Shown: positions 43,360 through 52,537 of the stretch, piece after piece
How positions within the stretch are numbered: the stretch's first letter is position 1
Layout: every line of letters starts with the position of its first letter
DNA from: Cupriavidus sp. YR651
Lineage (GTDB): Bacteria; Pseudomonadota; Gammaproteobacteria; Burkholderiales; Burkholderiaceae
Assembly (NCBI RefSeq): GCF_900101625.1
Contig: NZ_FMYZ01000012.1
Span: 89,759-153,758, forward strand
Direction: 5' to 3'
DNA length: 64,000 nucleotides
Position numbers and translations under genes: made by a program
Notes under the pieces: generated by a model
The model's input: only the letters and a program-made list of their open reading frames with translations
What the model was told of the DNA's origin: nothing
The model's database searches: none

Positions 43360-43516
43360 GAGAGTGTCCTCTGTCTGGATCGGGGGGCGGATGCGGTCGA
43401 AAACCCGAGAGGCATCCTTGATCTCAGGGTAGGCCGTTCGGGCGCGCCGCGTTTGCGTTACATCAAACGGGCATGGCCGCCGAGCTCAGAACAACAAGAG
43501 CCGCATACGCCATATA

Positions 43517-43532
43517 TGTAGAGATCTCTACA
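43517..43532. promoter_or_regulatory. Perfect 16-nt palindrome upstream of chrB
   Basis: TGTAGAGATCTCTACA is self-complementary over its full length and lies 38 bp before the chrB start codon (ATG 43571), in the promoter region. ChrB proteins repress chr operons and are released by chromate (family knowledge), so this is the natural candidate operator. Confidence 0.65.
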
Positions 43533-43570
43533 GCATTGAAGATTAGTCTATGGGTTCCTATGATGTGCCC

Positions 43571-44533
43571 ATGACCCCCGCCTCCGATGCCTGGAACCTG
43601 CTGATCGTCAGCCTGCCGACCTCCGGCGCCACCGCGCGCATGCGGATCTGGCGCGCCCTCAGAAACCTCGGCTGCGCCGCGCTGCGCGACGGCGCCTACC
43701 TGTTGCCGGCAGGTCAGGAGCACGTGGCACAGCTACGCAAGCTGGCCGACGAAACGCTGCAGGAAGGCGGTCAAGCCTGGCTGTTGCATGTGAACGCCCA
43801 TGATCCGGACGAGGCCGCTGCCTACCGTGACCTGTTTGACCGGGGGGCCGACTACGGCGAACTGCTGGCGGCACTCTCTGAATCCCGCGCCACCCTGGCC
43901 GGGCTGAACGGGACCGAACTGAGCCGGCTGCTGCGCCGGCACGGGCGGGTGTACGAATCCATTCGGCATATCGACTTCTTTCCCAATGAGGCATCGGCCC
44001 GCGCCGAGGCGCAGTGGCAGGATTTCGCCGGCGCCATCGAGACCCTTCAATCCCCCGGGGAGCCGCATCCGCTGGCGGACGGCATCGCCCGACGGGACCC
44101 GATGCAGTATCAGGGCCGATTGTGGGCAACACGCCGCCGCCTGTGGGTGGACCGCGTGGCGAGTGCATGGCTGATCCAGCGATTCATCGACCCGCATGCC
44201 CGTTTCGTGTGGCTCGACACGCCGGCTGATTGCCCGGCCGACGCGCTCGGCTTCGACTTCGACGGCGCCACGTTCACACACGTCGGCGACCGGGTTTCCT
44301 TCGAGGTGTTGCTGGCGAGCTTCGGCCTGGAAACCGACCGCGGCCTGCGCCGCCTGGGCGCGATGGTGCATTCGCTCGACGTCGGCGGCGTGGCGGTGCC
44401 GGAAGCCAGCGGCTTCGAAGCCATGCTGGCGGGGGCTCGTGAACGGCTGGCCCACGATGACGCGCTGCTGGCCGAGACGGGGCAGGTGCTCGACTCCCTG
44501 TATACCCATTTCTCCGCAAGCGGAAGACCCTGA
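43571..44533 (+). CDS. chrB: ChrB, chromate-responsive regulator
   Basis: From the ATG at 43571 the product has 320 aa, with N-terminal WNLLIVSLPTSGATARMRIWRALRNLGCAALRDGAYLLP and C-terminal ChrB domain LWATRRRLWVDRVASAWLIQRFIDPHARFVWLD, then DFDGATFTHVGDRVSFEVLLASFGL. An ATG at 43550 would add seven residues and is less like the family start. ChrB senses chromate and controls chrA; it may also act as an enzyme in reduction. chrA follows 22 bp downstream. A palindrome at 43517 is the likely operator. Confidence 0.94.
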   Translation: MTPASDAWNLLIVSLPTSGATARMRIWRALRNLGCAALRDGAYLLPAGQEHVAQLRKLADETLQEGGQAWLLHVNAHDPDEAAAYRDLFDRGADYGELLAALSESRATLAGLNGTELSRLLRRHGRVYESIRHIDFFPNEASARAEAQWQDFAGAIETLQSPGEPHPLADGIARRDPMQYQGRLWATRRRLWVDRVASAWLIQRFIDPHARFVWLDTPADCPADALGFDFDGATFTHVGDRVSFEVLLASFGLETDRGLRRLGAMVHSLDVGGVAVPEASGFEAMLAGARERLAHDDALLAETGQVLDSLYTHFSASGRP

Positions 44534-44555
44534 TTCGAGTGTTCAAGGAACATCC

Positions 44556-45761
44556 ATGTCCGATACGCAGCAAGCCGGTCTTCCCCAGGTGCCGACCGCC
44601 GAGCAGCCTGGCTACACGCTCTGGCACCTCGTGCTCTATTTCATTCGTCTTGGGACGTTCGGCTTCGGCGGCCCGGTGGCGCTGACGGGCTACATGCACC
44701 GCGACCTGGTGGACCGGCGCCAATGGATCACGGATGCCGACTACAAGGAAGGGCTGGCCCTCGCGCAACTGGCGCCCGGACCACTGGCTGCCCAGCTCGC
44801 GATCTATCTGGGCTACGTGCATTACCGCATTCGTGGCGCCACCCTTGTCGGAATCGGCTTTGTGCTGCCATCGTTCCTGATGGTCATCGCACTAGGCTGG
44901 GCCTATGTCCGCCTCGGCGGATTGTCGTGGATGCAGGCGGTGTTCTATGGCGTGGGCGCGGCGGTCATCGGCATCATCGCGATCAGCGCCTGGAAGCTCA
45001 CCATGAAGAGCGTGGGCAAAGACAAGCTGCTTTGGGCGATCTACCTGATTCTCGTCGCCGTGACGGTTGTGACGGAATCGGAGGTCGCGTGGCTGTTCCT
45101 TGCGGCCGGCTTCGTGAACTGGTTCTGGCGCGCGCCGCCCAGGTGGCTGCACCAGGGCGGCGGGGTCAATGCGCTGGCCGCCGTTCAGTTGCCAGCGGCC
45201 GGCGGCATGTTCAGCACGATGGACTGGCCGCTGCTGACGCAGATCGGCGTGTTCTTTGCCAAGGCTGGGGCGTTCGTGTTCGGCTCGGGCCTGGCCATCG
45301 TGCCCTTCCTCTACGGCGGCGTTGTCACGGATTTCCACTGGCTAAACGACAAGCAGTTTGTCGATGCCGTAGCCGTGGCGATGATCACGCCCGGGCCTGT
45401 GGTGATCACCGTTGGCTTCATCGGCTACCTGGTCGCCGGTCTGCCGGGCGCTTGCGTTGCGGCGCTGGCGACATTCCTGCCGTGCTACCTGTTCACCATT
45501 CTGCCTGCACCGTACTTCAAGAAGTACGGCAAGCTGCCTGCCATCCTTGCCTTTGTCGATGGCGTCACCGCGGCCGCGGTCGGCGCCATCACCGGTGCGG
45601 TGATCGTGCTGGCCAAGCGTTCCATTGTCGATGTGCCGACGATATTGCTTGCGCTTGGCACCGCGGCACTGCTGCTCAGGTTCAGGAAGCTGCCGGAGCC
45701 CGTCATCGTCGCCGGGGCGGCGCTGATCGGACTGGCTGTATATCCCTTGCTGCATCAATAG
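44556..45761 (+). CDS. chrA: ChrA, chromate efflux transporter
   Basis: This 401-aa polytopic protein of the CHR family is the long (two-domain) form. The N-half has LGTFGFGGPVALTGYMHRDLV and EGLALAQLAPGPLAAQLAIYLGY; the C-half repeats the pattern as AFVFGSGLAIVPFLYGG and AVAMITPGPVVITVGFIGY. ChrA expels chromate across the inner membrane using the proton gradient. Length matches C. metallidurans ChrA (401 aa). A longer frame to the left overlaps chrB and is not coding. Ribosome site AAGGAACATCC. Confidence 0.97.
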   Translation: MSDTQQAGLPQVPTAEQPGYTLWHLVLYFIRLGTFGFGGPVALTGYMHRDLVDRRQWITDADYKEGLALAQLAPGPLAAQLAIYLGYVHYRIRGATLVGIGFVLPSFLMVIALGWAYVRLGGLSWMQAVFYGVGAAVIGIIAISAWKLTMKSVGKDKLLWAIYLILVAVTVVTESEVAWLFLAAGFVNWFWRAPPRWLHQGGGVNALAAVQLPAAGGMFSTMDWPLLTQIGVFFAKAGAFVFGSGLAIVPFLYGGVVTDFHWLNDKQFVDAVAVAMITPGPVVITVGFIGYLVAGLPGACVAALATFLPCYLFTILPAPYFKKYGKLPAILAFVDGVTAAAVGAITGAVIVLAKRSIVDVPTILLALGTAALLLRFRKLPEPVIVAGAALIGLAVYPLLHQ

Positions 45762-45785
45762 GCTGGCAAGCGCTGGCGCGATGTC

Positions 45786-47048
45786 ATGATGCGACGCCCC
45801 CACACGGATCCGATGGCCGCCCCGGGCCACGACTGGTTCGCGCGGCTCGTCTTGCCCGCCGGCGTTCGCCCGGACGCCTTGCTGCTGCTCGTCGGGCGTG
45901 CGCTACGCGGTGTCTGCGACGGCTTTACCGCGGTGCTGTTGCCGGCGTACCTGCTCGCGCTTGGCTTCGGCCCGTTGGCCGTCGGCATCATCAGCAGTGC
46001 CACGCTTGTGGGTTCGGCGCTGGCGACGATCCTGGTCGGCGTTGCCGGCCATCGCTACCCGCAGCGCCGCATGCTGATGCTGGCGGCGTGCATGATGGCG
46101 GCAACCGGCATGGGCTTTGCCGGACTCTCATCGCTGTGGCCGCTCTTGCTTGTCGCCTTTGTCGGCACGCTCAATCCTGGCTCCGGCGATGTCAGCCTGT
46201 TCCTGCCGCTGGAGCTGGCACGGCTGGCGGACTCTGCCACCCCTGCATCCCGGACGGCATTGTTCGCGCGCTACAGCCTGGTCGGCGGACTATCCGCTGC
46301 ATTGGGAGCGCTGGCGGCGGCGTTGCCCGATCTGCTGGTGCTCCGTGCAGGCCTGTCATCCCTCACCGCCATGCGGTCGATGTTCGTCGTCTACGCGCTG
46401 ACCGGTGCCGCGCTCTGGTTTCTCTATCTCCGGCTGCCAGCCCCGGATCAGCACGCAACGCCCGCGACGACGCCCCTCGGCCCATCGCGCGGGATTGTGA
46501 TTCGGCTCGCGCTGCTTTTCAGCGTGGATGCCTTTGCCGGCGGCCTGGTGGTGAACGCGCTGCTATCGCTTTGGCTGATGCAGCGCTTTGGTCTTTCCCC
46601 GGGATCGGCGGGGCAGTTCTTTTTCTGGGCCGGGCTGCTGAGCGCCGCGTCGCAACTGGTTGCCGTGCCGCTGGCGCAGCGCTTCGGCTTGCTGAACACC
46701 ATGGTGTTCACGCATATCCCATCCAGCCTCTGCCTGATCGCCGCCGCATTCTCGCCGACGCTGATACCCGCGCTCGCGCTACTGCTCGTGCGCAGCGCGC
46801 TATCTCAAATGGACGTACCGACGCGCACGGCCTATGTGATGGCGATTGTCACGCCAGCGGAGCGTCCGGCGGCAGCGAGCCTCACAGCGGTGCCCAGAAG
46901 CCTTGCCGCCGCGCTCGGGCCGACGATTGCCGGCGCGCTGCTCGTGATGGGCTGGCCTGCGGCGCCATTGGTGGCCTGTGGGGTGCTCAAGATTGCTTAC
47001 GACCTCGCGTTGTTCCGCGCGTTTCGCCATATCGAGCCATCCGGTTGA
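45786..47048 (+). CDS. MFS transporter
   Basis: This 420-aa protein has about twelve hydrophobic helices and an MFS-type loop between helices 2 and 3 (GVAGHRYPQRRMLML). The C-half contains PAERPAAASLTAVPRSLAAALGPTIAGALL, typical of drug/metabolite antiporters. It starts 24 bp after chrA and is probably co-transcribed. MFS genes are frequent passengers of chr operons, but the substrate is unknown. No metal-binding motif is visible. Confidence 0.88.
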   Translation: MMRRPHTDPMAAPGHDWFARLVLPAGVRPDALLLLVGRALRGVCDGFTAVLLPAYLLALGFGPLAVGIISSATLVGSALATILVGVAGHRYPQRRMLMLAACMMAATGMGFAGLSSLWPLLLVAFVGTLNPGSGDVSLFLPLELARLADSATPASRTALFARYSLVGGLSAALGALAAALPDLLVLRAGLSSLTAMRSMFVVYALTGAALWFLYLRLPAPDQHATPATTPLGPSRGIVIRLALLFSVDAFAGGLVVNALLSLWLMQRFGLSPGSAGQFFFWAGLLSAASQLVAVPLAQRFGLLNTMVFTHIPSSLCLIAAAFSPTLIPALALLLVRSALSQMDVPTRTAYVMAIVTPAERPAAASLTAVPRSLAAALGPTIAGALLVMGWPAAPLVACGVLKIAYDLALFRAFRHIEPSG

Positions 47049-47101
47049 CCGGATGTCGACCCAAGGCCATGATAGCCACGACATTTTCAGGGGGGGAGAG
47101 C

Positions 47102-47515
47102 ATGAAGAAGGCTTCGACCGGGGATCAGTCGGCATCCGGGCTGATTGACGAAAGAATTGCCGAGCTCGGGGACTGGCGCGGGGAGACCTTGAGCAGGATG
47201 CGCAAGCTCATCAGGGAAGCAGACCCGGACGTGGTGGAGGAGTGGAAGTGGATGGGCACTCCCACATGGTCACACGATGGGATCCTCTGCACTGGCGAGT
47301 CCTACAAGGAGAAAGTGAAGCTGACCTTCGCGAAGGGGGCGTCGTTGAAGGACCCGGCCAAGCTCTTCAACGCGAGCCTCGACGGGAACACAAGGCGCGC
47401 AATCGACATCCTCGAGGGGGAGGAGGTCGACGCGGACGCATTCAAGGCACTCATCCTTGCCGCCGTCGCCCTGAACGCATCCGGTGGCAAGGCAGGCCCG
47501 AAGCGAGCGAAGTAG
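47102..47515 (+). CDS. DUF1801-domain protein
   Basis: This 137-aa protein has the DUF1801 pattern: LSRMRKLIREADPDVVEEWKWMGTPTWSHDGILCTGESYKEKVKLTF, then GASLKDPAKLFNASLDGNTRRAIDI. The domain (YdhG-like) is small and cytosolic with unknown biochemistry; some relatives are linked to iron or stress metabolism. It lies 53 bp after the MFS gene and may be the last gene of the chr transcript. GGGGGGGAGAGC provides a ribosome site. Confidence 0.88.
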   Translation: MKKASTGDQSASGLIDERIAELGDWRGETLSRMRKLIREADPDVVEEWKWMGTPTWSHDGILCTGESYKEKVKLTFAKGASLKDPAKLFNASLDGNTRRAIDILEGEEVDADAFKALILAAVALNASGGKAGPKRAK

Positions 47516-47580
47516 GCTGCGGGGTGCCCGCGCGCTCTGGCCGAGGCGGCGGGAAAACAAGCGGCAAAACGGGGGGCGAG

Positions 47581-48477
47581 CTAGGGTTCGAGAATTTCGC
47601 TGATCCGGGCCAGCGCGGTCAGCGTGTGGTCAAGGTGTTCGCGCATGGCGCGGGACGCCTCGTCGTTGCGCTCCCGCTCCAGCAGCTCCAGGATGTGCAA
47701 ATGCTGCTTCGCATGTTCCTCATACCGAACCCGGTCGCGCATGGAGCGGTAAGACAGCAGCCGGCGCACGCGATTGACTCGCCGGATGGTGTCGATGAAG
47801 AACGGATTGCCGGAGGCCTCGACCAGCGATTCATGAAACCGGACGCCACGATCGTGCAACTGGTCCACGGTATCCGTCTCGATGCCACCGTTGAGCAGGT
47901 GGAGTTCCGCGGCGCGCAGTCTTTCGATGGTGCGTGGTTCGAGTCGATAGCCAGGTTCAAGCAAGGCAGCCGGTTCCAGCGCCAGCCGCATCCGGTATGA
48001 CTGGAGCAGCGAGTCGGGCGTGGTCAGCATGGTGGAGAATTCCCAGCCGTAGCCGGGTTTGCGTTCTCCCCAGCCTTCCTGCGCAATGCGCTTGAATACG
48101 GCGTTGAGCTGCGTGGTGGTCAGCCCGTAGCGGGACTTGATGGCCTGCTCCGATACCTCGGTCGGCAGCGTGCCTTTCAGGAGGTCCTCCGCAATCTGGA
48201 AGTAGGCGGCGCCGACCACATCCGGCTCCGTCAGGCCCAGTTGCGAGGCCAGCTCCGCTGCCGGCGTGGCGACCGGCTGAGCCAGGAAGAATCCACGATT
48301 CTTCTCGCGCGTGAGAATGCCCTTCTCGTGCAGCAGCGCGAGCGCTTCATTGACGGGGGAGCGCGAGACGCGCAGCTTGTCCGCAAGCATTTGCGCCGGA
48401 AGGTGGGCGCCCACCGGCAGCCGCTCGGTCTGGATCAGTTCGACGATCTGCGTCGCGATGGATCTGTCGTGATTCAT
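47581..48477 (-). CDS. GntR/FadR-type regulator with two winged helices
   Basis: From the ATG at 48477 the product has 298 aa. A first GntR winged helix spans residues 5-65 (LPVGAHLPAQMLADKLRVSRSPVNEALALLHEKGIL). A second HTH-like segment spans about 95-145 (FQIAEDLLKGTLPTEVSEQAIKSRYGLTTTQLNAVFKRIAQEGW). A C-terminal all-helical FCD-type ligand domain follows (RGVRFHESLVEASGNPFFIDTIRRVNRVRRL). The doubled DNA-binding region is unusual, since most FadR relatives have one. It lies just downstream of the aconitase gene on the same strand and probably controls the divergent aconitase/lactonase promoters. Confidence 0.9.
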   Translation of the reverse strand: MNHDRSIATQIVELIQTERLPVGAHLPAQMLADKLRVSRSPVNEALALLHEKGILTREKNRGFFLAQPVATPAAELASQLGLTEPDVVGAAYFQIAEDLLKGTLPTEVSEQAIKSRYGLTTTQLNAVFKRIAQEGWGERKPGYGWEFSTMLTTPDSLLQSYRMRLALEPAALLEPGYRLEPRTIERLRAAELHLLNGGIETDTVDQLHDRGVRFHESLVEASGNPFFIDTIRRVNRVRRLLSYRSMRDRVRYEEHAKQHLHILELLERERNDEASRAMREHLDHTLTALARISEILEP

Positions 48478-48505
48478 GATGTCTGACCCGCTGGCGGAGG
48501 GGCCA

Positions 48506-51142
48506 TCATGCCGTGGCAATCGCCCCCCCCTGTTGTGCCAGCGTCTTTTGCAAGATCGATGGGATGACGCCACCGCGCCGCAGCAGATCGACTTCAAGCC
48601 GGGTTTCCACGGCGGCGGTGGCCTCGAATTCCTCCACCGTGCCGTCCCGGCGCACAACGCTGACCGGCACCTTGCAGCGTGGCGAGAGGTCTTGCGCATC
48701 CGCGCGGATATGGACCTTGTCTCCAGGCTGGATGGCCAGTGCCTGCGGGTTGACGCCCGACGGCATGCGTAACGGCAGGATGCCCATGCCGATCAGGTTG
48801 GAGCGGTGGATTCTCTCGAAGCTTACCGCAATCACTGCGCGGATCCCCAAAAGGCGCTGACCCTTGGCGGCCCAGTCGCGCGACGAGCCGGTGCCATAGC
48901 GTTCGCCGGCGATCAGCACCACCGATTCGCCTTCCTGGCGGTAACGTTGCGCCACTTCGAAGATCGGCTGGATGTCGCCGCTCGGCACGTGCACGGTATG
49001 TGCGGTGGGCACATCCGGCCGCAGCAGGTTGACCAGCGTCTTGTTGTAGAACGCCGCGCGCATCATGACTTCCCAGTTGCCACGGCGCGATGCGAAGACG
49101 TTCAGGTCGTTCCGGTCGTCGCCCCGGCTGACGAGGAAGTCGGCCACGAAGCTGTCTTTCGGGATCGCACTGGCCGGGGAGATATGGTCGGTCGTGATGT
49201 CGTCACCGAGCACCAGCAGCGGCCACGCGTCGTAGTCACCCAGCTGCGAGCCCTGATCGAGCGCGGCAAACGGGGGCCGGCGCAACGCGGTCGATCGCTC
49301 GTTCCACGGATAGCGCGCCGCATCGGGCGACGGCAGGGCGGCCCACACCGGGTTGCGCGAAGCGACCGCAAATGCGCGGCGGTAGTCGGCAGGGTCCGAT
49401 CCGGCGGCCACGGCTGCCGCCACTTCTTCGCGCGAGGGCCACAGGTCCTTGAGGAATACAGGGGTGCCATCGGCGGCAATCTGTACCGGGTCCCGGCTCA
49501 GGTCGCGCTCGGCGTCACCGGCCAGCGCAAAGGCCACCACGAGCGGCGGCGACATGATGAAGCCGAGGTTCAGGTCGGGATGGATGCGGCCCGGGAAATT
49601 GCGGTTGCCTGACAGCATGGCGACGGGCCACGCCGAACCCTCCGCCAGCGCGTCGCGGATCTCCGGCGTCAGCGGGCCCGAGTTTCCGATGCAGGTGGTG
49701 CAGCCGAAGCCGACGATGTCGAATCCTACCGCCGACAGGTCATCGATCAGGCCGCTCCGTTCCAGATAACTGGCTGCGGCGGGCGATCCGGGGGCCAGCG
49801 AGGTCTTGATCCACGGCGCCACCGACAGACCCAGCGCCCGCGCCTTGCGGGCCACGAGGCCGGCGGCCGTCAGCAGGGCCGGATCCGACGTGTTGGTGCA
49901 GCTCGTGATGGCGGCGATGGCCACGGGGTAGCGGGGCATATCGACGCGCTGCCGGCCTGCGAACGGAAACTTCGCCAACGCCGCGGCGGTATCGGCGTAG
50001 GAGAGCAGGTCTTGCGGCCGCCGGGGACCGGCCACATGCATGCCGATGCGGGCGAGATCCACGTCGATCACGCGCGTGTAGCGCGGCGTGGCGTGCGGGT
50101 CGAACCACAGGCCGGTGCGGCGCGCGTATTCGCCGGCAAGCGTCACGTTCTCCGCGCTGCGTCCCGTGGTCCGCAGGTAGGCCAGTGTCTGGTCGTCGAT
50201 CGGGAAGAAGCCGGTGGTTGCGCCGTACTCGGGCGCCATGTTGGCCACCACGGACCGGTCGCCGGCCGAGAGCGTGGCAACGCCGGGCCCGAAGAATTCC
50301 ACGAACTCGCCAGATACGCCGATGGCGCGCAGTCGCTGCGTGACCGTCAGCGCGAGATCCGTCGCCAGCACGCCCGGCGCCAGCGCATTGACGAGCCGGA
50401 CGCCGATGACATCGGGAATCCGCTGCATGACGGGCATGCCGAACATCACCGTCTGGGCCTCAAGCCCGCCCACCCCCCAACCGAGCACGCCGATGCCGTT
50501 GATCATCGGCGTATGGCTGTCTGTGCCGATCAGCGTGTCCGGGACGGCCCAGCGCTCGCCGTCGCGCTGCTGCGTGGTGACCACCGTGGCAAGTTGCTCG
50601 AGGTTGATCGTATGCATGATGCCCGTGCCCGGCGGGTGAATGCGCACACCGCGAAGCGCCTTCGATGCCCAGCGCAGGAAGCTGTAGCGCTCGGCATTGC
50701 GCTGGCTTTCGATCTCCAGGTTCACACCTGCCGCGTCCGGCCGGGCAAACGCTTCCACGGCGAGCGAGTGATCGACAGACGAATCCACCGGCAACACCGG
50801 ATTGAGCGCCGTGGCATCGGCCCCGGCTTCGGCAAGGGCGTCGCGCATCGCGGCGATGTCGACCAGCGCAGGGGTGCTCGTGGTGTCGTGCATCAGCACC
50901 CGGCCCGGCTGGAATGCGATTTCCGCCTCGCTGGTGCCCGCGTCCAGCCACGCAACGATGGTGGCGATGGCCTCCGCGCGCTCCTCGCCATCCATGTTCC
51001 GCGCCACATTTTCGATCAGCAGACGCAGGACCACGGGTAGCCGCGCGAGTGAGTTGCCCAGCATCGCCGGCAGATCCACGTAGCGATAAGTGACGCCGTC
51101 AGCGCAAAACTGACCTTCGATGGGGCGGTAGGTGTTTTCCAT
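48506..51142 (-). CDS. Aconitate hydratase (AcnA/IRP-like)
   Basis: This 878-aa protein of the IRP/AcnA architecture has HDTTSTPALVDIAAMRDALAEAGAD, LPVDSSVDHSLAV, PPGTGIMHTINLEQL, DSHTPMINGIGVLGWGVGGLEA, the Fe-S ligand motifs ITSCTNTSDPALL and GFGCTTCIGNSG, and the swivel domain with AGERYGTGSSRDWAAKGQRLLG. Canonical AcnA would read HDFTGVP at the first site, so it belongs to a divergent branch; AcnD-type 2-methylcitrate dehydratase is an alternative. An ATG at 51157 adds five residues. Linkage to a lactonase, Bug protein and GntR regulator suggests catabolism of a tri- or dicarboxylic acid (inference). Confidence 0.9.
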   Translation of the reverse strand: MENTYRPIEGQFCADGVTYRYVDLPAMLGNSLARLPVVLRLLIENVARNMDGEERAEAIATIVAWLDAGTSEAEIAFQPGRVLMHDTTSTPALVDIAAMRDALAEAGADATALNPVLPVDSSVDHSLAVEAFARPDAAGVNLEIESQRNAERYSFLRWASKALRGVRIHPPGTGIMHTINLEQLATVVTTQQRDGERWAVPDTLIGTDSHTPMINGIGVLGWGVGGLEAQTVMFGMPVMQRIPDVIGVRLVNALAPGVLATDLALTVTQRLRAIGVSGEFVEFFGPGVATLSAGDRSVVANMAPEYGATTGFFPIDDQTLAYLRTTGRSAENVTLAGEYARRTGLWFDPHATPRYTRVIDVDLARIGMHVAGPRRPQDLLSYADTAAALAKFPFAGRQRVDMPRYPVAIAAITSCTNTSDPALLTAAGLVARKARALGLSVAPWIKTSLAPGSPAAASYLERSGLIDDLSAVGFDIVGFGCTTCIGNSGPLTPEIRDALAEGSAWPVAMLSGNRNFPGRIHPDLNLGFIMSPPLVVAFALAGDAERDLSRDPVQIAADGTPVFLKDLWPSREEVAAAVAAGSDPADYRRAFAVASRNPVWAALPSPDAARYPWNERSTALRRPPFAALDQGSQLGDYDAWPLLVLGDDITTDHISPASAIPKDSFVADFLVSRGDDRNDLNVFASRRGNWEVMMRAAFYNKTLVNLLRPDVPTAHTVHVPSGDIQPIFEVAQRYRQEGESVVLIAGERYGTGSSRDWAAKGQRLLGIRAVIAVSFERIHRSNLIGMGILPLRMPSGVNPQALAIQPGDKVHIRADAQDLSPRCKVPVSVVRRDGTVEEFEATAAVETRLEVDLLRRGGVIPSILQKTLAQQGGAIATA

Positions 51143-51160
51143 GGCTGAAGTTTGCATAAG

Positions 51161-51170
51161 TTTACGTAAA
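51161..51170. promoter_or_regulatory. Palindrome TTTACGTAAA in aconitase/lactonase divergent promoter
   Basis: The 10-nt perfect palindrome lies 18 bp upstream of the aconitase start (on the minus strand) and is flanked by TTGCAT and ATGCAA. GntR-family regulators of the FadR type bind short palindromes centred on such sequences, so the linked GntR protein is the likely ligand (inference). The lactonase start lies about 50 bp to the right. Confidence 0.5.
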
Positions 51171-51222
51171 AATGCAATCAAGTGGAAGCCCTAATGATCC
51201 ACGGAATACAAGGAGACAACCC

Positions 51223-52446
51223 GTGAATCCATCCGATCCCTCCCTCCCCCCGGCTGAACCAGCGCCGAACCTCCAGCGCCGCCGCCTGCTTGGCGGGGCG
51301 GTTGCCATGTCCGCTGTCTCGGCATTCGCACTGCCCGCGACTGCAGCGAACGCCGCCGCGCCGGGGAGCCAGACCATATCCAAAGGAAAGAACATGTACG
51401 CATACGTAGGATCGAGAACCACCCGTGAACGCAACGCGCGCGGCGACGGCATCAGCGTGTTCCGCGTCGACACGGAAACAGGCGCGCTGCAACTGACGCA
51501 GCTCGTCAAGGATCTCGTCAATCCGTCATTCCTGGCGTTGAGCCGCAATGGCGAGCGCCTTTACACCGTGCACGGCGACCTCAGCGACATCAGCGCCTTT
51601 GCTGTCGACAAGGCCACGGGCAAGCTCGAGTTCATCAATCGCCAGAGCACCCACGGCAAGAATCCGGTTCACCTGGCGATCGATCCGACCGGCAGGCACG
51701 TGGTGGTGTCCAACCACATTGGCGCGAGCCTCGCTGTGCTGCCGCTGCAGGCCGACGGGGCGCTCGGCGAAATGACGCAACTGGTCAAGCTCGACGGACC
51801 GATCGGCCCGCATCGCGTGGAGCAGAAGCAGGCCAAGCCTCACTTCAATCCGTTCGATCCGAGCGGCCAGTTCGTCGTGGTGCCGGACAAGGGGCTCGAC
51901 CGGACCTTCACCTTCCGCTTTGCCGACGGCAAGCTTTCGCCGGCTTCGCCGGGCTTCGTGGAATCCCGCGAAACGGCCGGCCCGCGCCACATCGCCTTCC
52001 ACCCCAATGGCCGCTTCGGCTACGTCGTCAACGAACTCGATTCGACGGTCACCACGTACGCCTATGACGCGAAGACCGGGGCGCTGACCCCGCGGCAGAT
52101 CGTCTCCAGCCTGCCCGATACGTTTACGGGCAACAGCCGCGCGTCGGAGATCGAAGTCGATGCGAGCGGGCGATTTGTGTACGCCTCCAATCGCGGCGAC
52201 GACAGCATCGCCGTGTTCCAGATCGACGCCGCCACGGGCCATCTGCGTTTCATCGGCGCCGATCCGTCGCAGGGCCGCACGCCGCGCTTCTTCGCCTCCG
52301 CCCCGGGCGGCCGCTTCATGTACGTGCTGAACGAGGACAGCGATTCGATCGTGGCCATGCACATCGACAAGACCAGCGGGCGACTCAAACCAACCGGCTT
52401 CAGTGTGCAATCCGGCAGCCCCGTCTGCATGGTCTTCTCGGTGTAG
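51223..52446 (+). CDS. Tat-exported lactonase-family beta-propeller protein
   Basis: The GTG at 51223, preceded by AAGGAG at ideal spacing, gives 407 aa. The leader has a twin-arginine motif (QRRRLLGGAVAMSAVSAFALP, RR near residue 22) and cleavage near ANAAA. The mature part is a seven-bladed 6-phosphogluconolactonase-like (YbhE/PF10282) propeller with repeats such as GDGISVFRVDTETGAL, NGRFGYVVNELDSTVTTYAYD and SGRFVYASNRGDDSIAVFQID. It presumably hydrolyses a periplasmic lactone. It is followed 91 bp later by the Bug protein and is divergent from the aconitase gene. A start at 51394 would lose the Tat signal. Confidence 0.9.
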   Translation: MNPSDPSLPPAEPAPNLQRRRLLGGAVAMSAVSAFALPATAANAAAPGSQTISKGKNMYAYVGSRTTRERNARGDGISVFRVDTETGALQLTQLVKDLVNPSFLALSRNGERLYTVHGDLSDISAFAVDKATGKLEFINRQSTHGKNPVHLAIDPTGRHVVVSNHIGASLAVLPLQADGALGEMTQLVKLDGPIGPHRVEQKQAKPHFNPFDPSGQFVVVPDKGLDRTFTFRFADGKLSPASPGFVESRETAGPRHIAFHPNGRFGYVVNELDSTVTTYAYDAKTGALTPRQIVSSLPDTFTGNSRASEIEVDASGRFVYASNRGDDSIAVFQIDAATGHLRFIGADPSQGRTPRFFASAPGGRFMYVLNEDSDSIVAMHIDKTSGRLKPTGFSVQSGSPVCMVFSV

Positions 52447-52537
52447 CCGCAAACACGGTACAGCCGGGCGCGAACCAGACCGGCGCGCTGCCCGGCATGC
52501 GCCACAAGTTCCAGATCCGACAGAAGGAGACACCATC

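Noticed and set aside
44723..47515. 930-aa + frame running through chrA, the MFS gene and into DUF1801
   Set aside because: It is a shifted frame of chrA and the MFS gene; only its last 137 residues (DUF1801) are real, starting at 47102.
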